Assembly (NCBI RefSeq): GCF_023283765.1
Contig: NZ_JAKILG010000028.1
Coordinates: 1-60,445 of the forward strand
DNA from: Shewanella profunda
GTDB taxonomy: Bacteria; Pseudomonadota; Gammaproteobacteria; Enterobacterales; Shewanellaceae
Direction: 5' to 3'
Length of the DNA: 60,445 bases
Shown here: positions 1-6,831 of the stretch, piece by piece
How positions within the stretch are numbered: position 1 is the stretch's first letter
How the letters are laid out: every line of letters begins with the position of its first letter
Translations under genes and position numbers: made by a program
Notes under the pieces: generated by a model
The model's database searches: none
The model's input: the letters and a program-made list of their open reading frames with translations, nothing else
Told to the model about the DNA's origin: nothing

Positions 1-292
1 TCGTCAACTCAGGGCTGCGTATTCTACGCATTTCCCGTTTCGCGTCAAGGAGTTTTTAACAACTTCTTGCTGCAATTGAATTAAGTGCCATTCTCAACAG
101 AGAGTAAGCTGTTTAATTCAACCTAACTCGTCAGCTTGCTTTCGCTGTCTGCCGTGTCAGTGGATGCGCATTATAGGCAGCAGAAGAATTTGTGCAAGCG
201 CTTTTTAATGGTTTTTTGCATTTAATTTTTATACCTGAGCTAATCACATCATACCCACTAATTACTCACAAACTTATCCACAAAACTCACCT
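1..292. other. Noncoding AT-rich block with two inverted repeats
   Basis: No convincing gene starts or ends here. Two inverted repeats are visible: 46-54 pairs with 61-69 (CAAGGAGTT/AACTTCTTG, one G-T pair, 6-nt loop), and 76-84 pairs with 113-121 (TTGAATTAA/TTAATTCAA, exact, 28-nt loop). A GATGCGCATTATAGG string at 163-177 reminds me of sequence seen beside stable-RNA operons in vibrios and Shewanella. That is memory, not a search result, and no rRNA or tRNA is in view. The block could be the flank of an RNA operon lying just outside the window. Confidence 0.35.
274..282 (+). promoter_or_regulatory. Single consensus DnaA box
   Basis: TTATCCACA, an exact match to the DnaA 9-mer, lies in AT-rich noncoding sequence. 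I see no second exact box nearby, so an origin is not indicated. It may be a chance match or an isolated DnaA site. Confidence 0.35.
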
Positions 293-295
293 TTG

Positions 296-520
296 ATGAG
301 ATTCTTACCTTATATTTGTATAGCTGTCGTATCTAAAAGAGGCCGTACTTTTAGCAGGAAGCTAAATCCTTACCAAATAATAGTGTTAGCTAGCATAAGA
401 ATTTCTAAGATGATTACTTCCGGAGAAAGCAAGACTGAGATAGAACTTGAGTCGTACCTGAAAATGAAGGTGTTATCTCCTTTATATAAAGCGACAGACA
501 CCTTGGATGACATTTACTAA
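296..520 (+). CDS. Doubtful small hypothetical protein
   Basis: An open frame of 74 codons starting at ATG 296; a TTG directly before it gives a slightly longer version. No Shine-Dalgarno sequence is visible upstream (the preceding bases are CACCTTTG). The product is basic in its first half and acidic at its C-terminus, with no motif I recognise and no clear signal peptide or membrane helix. It is isolated, with noncoding sequence on both sides. It may be a gene remnant or a chance frame. Confidence 0.22.
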   Translation: MRFLPYICIAVVSKRGRTFSRKLNPYQIIVLASIRISKMITSGESKTEIELESYLKMKVLSPLYKATDTLDDIY

Positions 521-564
521 AATCGAAGTTTACTTAGAGCAGCCTTCCCACACCTTATTGACTA

Positions 565-588
565 ACGCTACTTATATATAAGTAGCGT
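565..588. repeat. 24-bp perfect palindrome
   Basis: ACGCTACTTATA followed immediately by its exact reverse complement. It has no loop and no flanking T-run, so it looks more like a protein-binding dyad than a terminator. It lies 42 bp beyond the 3' end of the leftward regulator gene at 630-1535. Confidence 0.7.
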
Positions 589-629
589 GAAAGCCACTCG
601 ACTCATTCATCAGGGCTAAATTGAGTAGA

Positions 630-1535
630 TTAACTGGCACTCCATAGTAGCTGCCCACAATCTGTAAGATCATAACCTCCGAGTAATGCAGCCATTTGCC
701 TTGTATGGCCGCAGCTCAACATAGTAAAGAGTTGTTGCAACTGTCGACGGAAGTAAATACTTTGTGGCATAACAAAATCAAAGGACTCCTTCACTAAGGG
801 GACAAAGCTTAAACCACTCTCCAAAGCTACTGACTGGCAACCAAAACCAATGTCAGCATCACCTCTGGCAATATACCCTGCAAGTTCACGCTCGCTATAA
901 GCTGTTAGTAGAACATTGAGCTGATCTAATCGTGTACCTTGTTTTAACAACCAGTGCTCTAAATGCTGTTGACTTCCAGCTCCCCCCTGACGACTCACCC
1001 ATCGCCACGGTAAGCTCACCACTTTATCTTCTTCTTGGCATCTGTGGTGCATATCTGCACGCATAATAAGCCCTTGTTGGCGAGAATAACCATGCACCAT
1101 TATCCACTGCTGATGATTGTTATAACCTTTTAATAGCGCAGGATGGCGGATATTTCTATCTTCCATACTCCCCCAATGTAAGGTACAAACGTCAGCATAA
1201 CCCTTAGCGAGCAACTCTAAGCCTAGGCGTGACCCTGTTGCGCTGTAGCTGATTAATTCACGGCTGCCGACCTGTGCCATCAAACGTGCCACTAGCATAG
1301 ATAATAGTGGGTCGTCACTACCCGTAATAAGCAATCTATCAGTGAGCATACCGCTGTGGCATGAATCCATCACCCAACGGTCAATCAACACCTTAGGAAA
1401 CAGCCATTTACCTGTGATTTTTGTAGCCGGTAGAATTCGGTCATTCGCCATGGCGTAGACTTTCTTCTCGTTAAGATCCAAATACTCGGCTACTTGCTTA
1501 GCGCTCATATAGACCAATTCACTGGCAGATGTCAT
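630..1535 (-). CDS. HTH regulator with PBP-like sensor domain
   Basis: A 301-residue one-component regulator. Residues about 8-58 form an excisionase/MerR-like winged HTH (SAKQVAEYLDLNEKKVYAM, then a GKWLFPK turn). The rest resembles the PBP-like domain (PF12727 type) found in molybdate/tungstate-linked regulators, with blocks such as LPWRWVSRQGGAGSQQHLE and YIARGDADIGFGCQSVA. ATG 1535 has a good AAGGA ribosome site. It is the first gene beside fdhD and the formate dehydrogenase genes, so it may tune them to metal or cofactor supply. That role is inference; the ligand is unknown and the protein is cytoplasmic. Confidence 0.8.
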   Translation of the reverse strand: MTSASELVYMSAKQVAEYLDLNEKKVYAMANDRILPATKITGKWLFPKVLIDRWVMDSCHSGMLTDRLLITGSDDPLLSMLVARLMAQVGSRELISYSATGSRLGLELLAKGYADVCTLHWGSMEDRNIRHPALLKGYNNHQQWIMVHGYSRQQGLIMRADMHHRCQEEDKVVSLPWRWVSRQGGAGSQQHLEHWLLKQGTRLDQLNVLLTAYSERELAGYIARGDADIGFGCQSVALESGLSFVPLVKESFDFVMPQSIYFRRQLQQLFTMLSCGHTRQMAALLGGYDLTDCGQLLWSAS

Positions 1536-1599
1536 CTTATATCCTTGTATCTAAATATCCGCTCTTTGTTGAAATACTGTATTTGTTAGAACGCCGAAC

Positions 1600-2496
1600 T
1601 CAAGTTACTGGGTCAGAGTTCACATCAAATTGTAAATTTTCACTGCCGTGATATACCAAAAAATGACGTCCCTTCGCACGAGCTATGATAGTGATACCTA
1701 ATTGCTGTGCGAGTTCTAAGCCCATTTGAGTCACGCCACTGCGCGACAGCAAAACTGGAATTCCCATCTTGGCAACCTTGATCACCATCTCTGAAGTAAG
1801 CCGGCCTGTGGTATAAAAAATCTTGTCGCCGCCTGGGTTTTGTCCAAGCCACATATCACCAGCGAGTGTGTCTACCGCATTATGGCGACCAACGTCTTCG
1901 ACGAAGGCCATAATTTGGTCATCTTCGCACAGGCCACAGCCATGTACCGCACCTGCATTTTTATAGGTTTCATTATATTCGTTGATATTTTTCAATAAGC
2001 TATAAAGAGTGCTTTGCTTGAGGCTAGGTGTTGGTAACTTAATACCCTCAAGATCCTGCATAAAACTCCCGTAAACAGTCCCTTGACCACAGCCAGAAGT
2101 AACTGTTTTTTCAGAGAGTTTTTCATCAAGATCCGCCGTTTGTTCACGGGTAATCACTGCCGCAGAGTTCACATCCCAGTCGACTATTACGGAGTCCAAC
2201 ATGCTTACATCAGAAATAAAACCTTGGTTTTTAAGATAACCTAGCGCCAATGACTCAGGTTTTGCTCCGAGTGTCATCAAAGTTACAATCGGGCGCCAGT
2301 TCAAATAAACCGTTAATGGCCGCTCACACGCCACAAACTTATCGAGCACTTCCCCAGCTTCATTTACGGCCTTAACTGCAATAGTTAGGGGCACTTCAGC
2401 TTGGGTTTTCACAAAAGTAAACGGACGCTTAGTCTGTAAACTGGTATTATCCGCCATCGAACTTTTACCTGTAATAGTGCTGTTATCAGAAATCAT
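1600..2496 (-). CDS. fdhD: FdhD, formate dehydrogenase sulfurtransferase/chaperone
   Basis: FdhD passes sulfur from IscS to the Mo-bisMGD cofactor of formate dehydrogenases. Family features are AVNEAGEVLDKFVACERPL near the N-terminus, SLALGYLKNQGFI, FVEDVGRHNAVDTLAG, and FYTTGRLTSEMVIKVAKMGIPVLLSRS near the C-terminus. The usual CxxC loop reads TSGCGQGTVYG, keeping one Cys only; a separate CGLC occurs downstream, before the VEDVGRHN motif. The frame can be extended to a TTG at 2535, but ATG 2496 or ATG 2457 (better AGG-type ribosome site) is more likely. It is leftward and divergent from the accessory operon, beside the two FdhA genes it should serve. Confidence 0.9.
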   Translation of the reverse strand: MISDNSTITGKSSMADNTSLQTKRPFTFVKTQAEVPLTIAVKAVNEAGEVLDKFVACERPLTVYLNWRPIVTLMTLGAKPESLALGYLKNQGFISDVSMLDSVIVDWDVNSAAVITREQTADLDEKLSEKTVTSGCGQGTVYGSFMQDLEGIKLPTPSLKQSTLYSLLKNINEYNETYKNAGAVHGCGLCEDDQIMAFVEDVGRHNAVDTLAGDMWLGQNPGGDKIFYTTGRLTSEMVIKVAKMGIPVLLSRSGVTQMGLELAQQLGITIIARAKGRHFLVYHGSENLQFDVNSDPVT

Positions 2497-2601
2497 AATC
2501 TTACCGCTTAACGAATGATGACCAGAGCATAGCAATATTTATACCTAGGTATAAAAGAAGGGCTAAAATGCGTGATCCGTCGCAATTCGATTTTTCTTTT
2601 T

Positions 2602-2647
2602 GGACGTTAATGTCCCAGACAAAATAATCAACAGGACAAAATGTCCC
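2602..2647. promoter_or_regulatory. Tandem GGAC/GTCC inverted repeats, putative operator
   Basis: Two dyads, GGAC-N6-GTCCC (2602-2616) and GGAC-N5-GTCCC (2634-2647), have starts 32 bp apart, about three helical turns. They sit between divergent fdhD and the DUF3305 operon, where an operator for both would be expected. The neighbouring HTH/PBP regulator is a candidate binder, by location only. Confidence 0.5.
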
Positions 2648-2796
2648 ACAAAAACACTCGTTTTGATGATCTACTTCAAACTTATCCCCTATGTTTACTG
2701 GCATTAATATTGCAAAGACCTTTTATTGCAATTTGTTGGTAACACCGATCCGCAAAGTAAAAAATCGTCCACCAGCACAGTTGAAACGGAGAGACA

Positions 2797-3261
2797 ATGC
2801 AGCATACAACAAGTGTTTGGCCTATGTACGTTTCACTCAAAAAAGTAGAGAAACAAGTTGGCCGCTGGACCTCAGTTAAATGGGAAATTGATCATTTACT
2901 TCCCACTACCCACGAAGCCCCTGAAGGGGCAACCTTAGTCCTACTCGAGTTGCACAAAGACGAACGAGCGAGCTATCGCCTCAATATCGATCTAGATAAC
3001 GCTATGCTGTATTTAGTATGCGATGAAATGCCCGACGGTACTTGGGTTCCAGCTTTACTCTCGGCTGACCAAAACGTTGCTGCGGGCTGCCTTGAGGGAA
3101 ATACTCCAGTGCTCAATATGCTAATGCCTGAGGCTATCGCTTGTTGGATTGAAGCCTTTATCACCCAATACGGTGAAGTCGAAATTTCAGCCCACCGGCG
3201 TAAACATGTCGATGGACGCAACAATCAAGGCCCAAGTAGCGATCCATTACGGAGAGATTAA
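2797..3261 (+). CDS. DUF3305 protein of formate dehydrogenase cluster
   Basis: A 154-residue soluble protein of the DUF3305 type, recognised by the VEKQVGRWTSVKWEIDHLLP start and the VWPMYVSLKK lead. This family usually travels with DUF3306 and formate dehydrogenase genes; its biochemical role is unknown. ATG 2797 follows a GGAGAGACA ribosome site. Its stop overlaps the start of the DUF3306 gene by one base (TAATG), so the two are translationally coupled. No signal peptide is seen, so a cytoplasmic maturation role is plausible but unproven. Confidence 0.8.
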   Translation: MQHTTSVWPMYVSLKKVEKQVGRWTSVKWEIDHLLPTTHEAPEGATLVLLELHKDERASYRLNIDLDNAMLYLVCDEMPDGTWVPALLSADQNVAAGCLEGNTPVLNMLMPEAIACWIEAFITQYGEVEISAHRRKHVDGRNNQGPSSDPLRRD

Positions 3262-3923
3262 TGGCTGATAATACCCACAAAATAAGCGGACTTTTTACTC
3301 GCTGGACCCAACGCCGTGAACAAGTCGCAGCCGAGGAAGCATTAGAGACTAAACAGATACAGGATGTTATCGAAGATGAACTTGTCGACGTCGACACACA
3401 AACGGTAACTACTCAAGCCGCCACAGTATCCCAACAGTCTGAAGTTGAACATCAATCGCCGGACAATCCTAACCGCATGTTAACTGCGGAGGATTTACCT
3501 AATCCTGAAGAAATTGAGATAGGAGGAAGTTTTGCCAGTTTTATGGCTACCAATGTCGATCCAGCGGCAAAAACGGCAGCCCTTCGTGCACTTTGGAAAC
3601 AACCGCATTTCAATGAGATTGATGGTCTTTTGGAGTATGCACTCGACTATAGCAATCAAACCAAACTCAGTCCTGAAGTCTCAGCCGAACTGGCTAAAAA
3701 GGTGTTCCGCTTTATGACTAAGGACAATGAAGAGTCAGACAAAGAAGCAACCTTAGTGAAAAACGAGCTGAATTCCGTACCAGAAACAGCGATGGGATCA
3801 GACAACGAGATCGAAACCGAATTGGCAGCAAAACCTTCAACGGACAATTTGGATGGGGAGATTGATGACCTACCCCAAAATGCACCAGAGCTTTCCGCTC
3901 AAGTTCATACCCGAGTTGTTTAA
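3261..3923 (+). CDS. DUF3306 protein of formate dehydrogenase cluster
   Basis: A 220-residue acidic protein of the DUF3306 type. The N-terminus GLFTRWTQRREQVAAEE and the central block ALRALWKQPHFNEIDGLLEYA are family-like. The C-terminal third is low complexity, rich in Glu, Asp and Asn, and likely disordered. It is coupled by a one-base overlap to DUF3305. Function is unknown; the partner genes imply a role in making or assembling formate dehydrogenase. About 170 bp separate it from the polyferredoxin gene. Confidence 0.8.
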   Translation: MADNTHKISGLFTRWTQRREQVAAEEALETKQIQDVIEDELVDVDTQTVTTQAATVSQQSEVEHQSPDNPNRMLTAEDLPNPEEIEIGGSFASFMATNVDPAAKTAALRALWKQPHFNEIDGLLEYALDYSNQTKLSPEVSAELAKKVFRFMTKDNEESDKEATLVKNELNSVPETAMGSDNEIETELAAKPSTDNLDGEIDDLPQNAPELSAQVHTRVV

Positions 3924-4095
3924 CGTCAGTTTAGCTAATTTTAATGTCCACAACCTTGGTATGTGAATTGCTGTATAGCGCAGTAAAAGCTTAGATAAAA
4001 GCAGAAAAGGCAATGACTTACTTATTACCAACCGCCTAAATCTGCTCCAATACAGCAAAAAATAGAACAGCCCAAGTACTGTTCAGGAACGCAAT

Positions 4096-5772
4096 GTGAG
4101 CACTTATTTGATGACCAATCAAACCCAGCATGCGCTGAAACAAGCGCGGCAAAATGTATTAGCGCAGACTCAGATTTTGCAGAATCTGATCCCGCCAACG
4201 GTAAGCTATACCACCGAAGGCACAGTGCTAATTATCGGCCCAGAGGATCTCGCTCGCCTAGCTGCGGACAAATTGTCCACTATGGCAAATCGAGTCATTT
4301 TAGCCAATGAAGCGATTACCAGCCAAGACGAAGCGCACCTAGAGCGTGTTATGGCTGCGGCAACAAATGTTGAAAGTTACTACAATAAACTGATTGGAAT
4401 TAAAGGTTTTTTAGGCCAGTTCCAAGTCAACGTTGAACATCAAAATGGCACAGCAGAACTTAGCTTAGTGTCCATTAGAAAGCCTCACTTTGATCTTGTG
4501 CTCGATTTGAGCAGCACACCTTGTTTAAATTTAGAGATGCTCCCTCCTGGCTACTTCTACGTAGGTCAGGATGCGGCGAAGCTCGAAGATGCGCTAACAC
4601 AAATCCCTGAGTTGGTAGGGCAATTCGATAAACCACGCTATGTAAAAATTAATCCAGATTTATGCGCCCACGACCGCAACGGCATCAATGGTTGTAATCG
4701 TTGCCTCAACTTCTGTCCCGCCGATGCAATAAACAGTGTCGCCAAGAAGATTGAAATTGATCCTTACCTTTGCCACGGTGCTGGCAGTTGTACAAGTGCC
4801 TGCCCAACAGGAGCTATCAGCTACGACTTGCCAACACCTCAGGCCTTATATTCTTATCTAAATAAAATCATCAGTCGCTTTCGCGAACAAGCCCAGACAG
4901 CACCCGTGATTTTATTCCACGACAATGCAGTTGGCGCCGACTTTATTTCTGAGGATCTAGCAGGAGATATTCTTCCTGTTGCTCTTGAAGAAATCACAGT
5001 TGCTAGCCTTGACCATTGGCTTTCTGCACTCGCTTGGGGCGCGCGCCAAGTACTTATTCTCAACACAGAAGCCACTGCGCCAACGCTCACCCAAATGCTC
5101 AAAGGTGAGCTATCGTTAGCCAATAGCATTTTAGACGAAATGGGTCAGCCACAGCGTATCAGTCTTATCGACCCTAGCATGCTCACCCATTTAGAATCGA
5201 TGCTTGATATCAGCTTAGATTGGCCAATCATAGTACCGGCCGCATTTGTCTCAACAACTAAGCGAGATACTCTGTTTGAAGCAATAGACCACCTAAATAG
5301 CCAAGCGGGTGAAATCGATACTTGTCTAAGCATCACTAACGTCCCTTATGGCAAAGTTAGTGTCAATGTAGAGAAGTGCACCTTATGTATGTCCTGCGTC
5401 GCAATTTGCCCAACCATGGCATTACAGGATGGTGGTGACAAACCTGCACTACACTTCATTGAACAAAACTGTGTGCAATGTGGGTTATGTGAGGCGGCTT
5501 GCCCTGAAAAAGTCATTAGCCTTACCCCACAAATCAATTTTGATAAAGCTGCCCGTCAGCAACAACACACCCTGAAAGAAGAAGCCCCATTCGAATGTAT
5601 TCGTTGCGGCTCTCCTTTTGCGACCCAATCTATGGTGCATCGGATGCTGGATATGGTCGGCGCGCATAGCGCATTTTCAGCTAATATTGAACGCTTGAAA
5701 ATGTGTGGCGACTGCCGGGTAAAAGACATGTTTGAAGACATTCTTCAAGATCCTGAAAAGCAACTGCGATAA
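4096..5772 (+). CDS. Polyferredoxin-like 4Fe-4S protein, fdh accessory
   Basis: A 558-residue protein with four visible ferredoxin-type Cys clusters: CNRCLNFCP with an upstream Cys, CHGAGSCTSACP (both about residues 190-240), CTLCMSCVAICP and CVQCGLCEAACP (about 430-480). A C-terminal pair, CIRCGSPF and CGDCR, resembles a metal ribbon. The middle third carries no Cys motif. GTG 4096 is chosen because AGGA lies 7 bases upstream; a hairpin (4065-4070 with 4079-4084) sits directly before that site. ATG 4111 is an alternative. It likely handles electrons in formate dehydrogenase maturation or cytoplasmic transfer; no signal peptide is seen. Confidence 0.8.
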   Translation: MSTYLMTNQTQHALKQARQNVLAQTQILQNLIPPTVSYTTEGTVLIIGPEDLARLAADKLSTMANRVILANEAITSQDEAHLERVMAAATNVESYYNKLIGIKGFLGQFQVNVEHQNGTAELSLVSIRKPHFDLVLDLSSTPCLNLEMLPPGYFYVGQDAAKLEDALTQIPELVGQFDKPRYVKINPDLCAHDRNGINGCNRCLNFCPADAINSVAKKIEIDPYLCHGAGSCTSACPTGAISYDLPTPQALYSYLNKIISRFREQAQTAPVILFHDNAVGADFISEDLAGDILPVALEEITVASLDHWLSALAWGARQVLILNTEATAPTLTQMLKGELSLANSILDEMGQPQRISLIDPSMLTHLESMLDISLDWPIIVPAAFVSTTKRDTLFEAIDHLNSQAGEIDTCLSITNVPYGKVSVNVEKCTLCMSCVAICPTMALQDGGDKPALHFIEQNCVQCGLCEAACPEKVISLTPQINFDKAARQQQHTLKEEAPFECIRCGSPFATQSMVHRMLDMVGAHSAFSANIERLKMCGDCRVKDMFEDILQDPEKQLR

Positions 5773-5782
5773 GAGATCCGTT

Positions 5783-6460
5783 ATGACCGAATCCGTAAGA
5801 CAAGTATCAGAAAACGATCAGTTGAGAGCCGATATCTATCAACTGCTGGCAGCACTATTACGCCGCCATCCTAGCCCTGAATTACTGCACTTTTTGGCCA
5901 ATCTTGAAATCGATGCCAATGAAGATAATGCGATGACCAAAGCTTGGTTGTCACTGCAACTCGCCTCACAGCAGTTCACTAGTGAACAGTTAGAAGATGA
6001 GTATTTCGCCCTTTTCCTCGGTGTTGGATGCGGTGAAATTCTACCCTATGGCAGTTGGTTTATGACGGGTTCATTAATGGATAAACCTCTGGCACTTCTA
6101 CGCCAAGACCTGATGCAACTGGGTTTTGAGCGCGAAGATAACGTCAAAGAACCCGAAGACCACGTCGCAGCCCTTTGCGAAGTCATGGGAACACTGATTC
6201 TAGAGGCACCAAGTTATCGCCAGCTGGCATTTTACCAACGCCATATTGGCAGTTGGGTTGGTCGCTTCTGTGACAATCTAGCTAAAGCCCCAAGTGCGGC
6301 TTTTTATGCCACGGTTGCACAACTGGCAAAAGCCTTTTTCGAAATGGAAGCCAATGCCTTTGAGCAACTAAGCCTAGATATTCCCGTGAATTGCCCCGGC
6401 AGTGCCGACTTGCAACCCGTCACCAGTGATGTTGAAAAGCAAGTGGAATTAATGAATTAA
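5783..6460 (+). CDS. TorD-family molybdoenzyme chaperone
   Basis: A 225-residue all-helical protein of the TorD/DmsD chaperone type, with the hallmark EDEYFALFLGVGCGEILPYG and the EPEDHVAALCEVMGTLI block. Such chaperones bind the Tat signal and apo-form of a molybdoenzyme until cofactor is inserted. The open frame extends back into the polyferredoxin gene, but ATG 5783, 11 bases after that gene's stop, gives the normal family start. It lies immediately before the first formate dehydrogenase unit, so FdhA is the likely client. Cytoplasmic. Confidence 0.85.
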   Translation: MTESVRQVSENDQLRADIYQLLAALLRRHPSPELLHFLANLEIDANEDNAMTKAWLSLQLASQQFTSEQLEDEYFALFLGVGCGEILPYGSWFMTGSLMDKPLALLRQDLMQLGFEREDNVKEPEDHVAALCEVMGTLILEAPSYRQLAFYQRHIGSWVGRFCDNLAKAPSAAFYATVAQLAKAFFEMEANAFEQLSLDIPVNCPGSADLQPVTSDVEKQVELMN

Positions 6461-6465
6461 AATCA

Positions 6466-6487
6466 GATGCCTGCACATATAGGCATC
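6466..6487 (+). other. Hairpin after chaperone gene
   Basis: GATGCCT (6466-6472) pairs with AGGCATC (6481-6487) across an 8-base loop. It starts 6 bases after the chaperone stop and has no T-run. It may mark an mRNA processing or attenuation point between the accessory genes and the first structural unit. Confidence 0.4.
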
Positions 6488-6616
6488 GATGTGATGAAGT
6501 CAGTTCTGTAAGCGAAGGAGAATCCCATTCACCCTCGCCACAATAGCCTAGGCTTCTACAATAACCGAGGTGGTTGTCGTTTATGCCACTTTAACCCAGT
6601 AACACAAGGAGACACT

Positions 6617-6814
6617 ATGAAGAAGCAAGCTTCCGACATGGGCCGTCGTCAATTGCTTAAAGCATTGGCACTCGGCAGTGCGGCAGGTGCGGTAGCCACT
6701 GTTAGCGGTCAGGCATTAGCCGCAGCGCCAACGGTTGAACCTATCGAACCTAAGAGCGAAAGCTACCGTGAAACCGACCATATTCGTTGTTACTATGCGT
6801 CGCTTAAAAACTAA
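6617..6814 (+). CDS. Small Tat-signal protein, formate dehydrogenase unit 1
   Basis: A 65-residue protein matching the small formate-dehydrogenase-region Tat-target family. It has a twin-arginine signal (GRRQLLKALALGSAAGAVA, residues about 9-27) ending near QALAAAP, then a short mature part with RETDHIRCYYASLKN. Ribosome site AAGGAGACACT precedes ATG 6617. It leads the first structural unit, 17 bases before fdhA. A paralogue leads the second unit. By family it is a likely small partner of the periplasmic enzyme; its function is not established. Confidence 0.85.
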   Translation: MKKQASDMGRRQLLKALALGSAAGAVATVSGQALAAAPTVEPIEPKSESYRETDHIRCYYASLKN

Positions 6815-6831
6815 ATAGAGGAGAGTGTGTG

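Noticed and set aside
274..282. Chromosomal origin suggested by a DnaA box
   Set aside because: Only one exact box was found and no dnaA, dnaN or gidA gene is nearby.
1..292. rRNA or tRNA gene suggested by stable-RNA-like flanking sequence
   Set aside because: No cloverleaf, no rRNA segment and no processing site could be identified inside the window.
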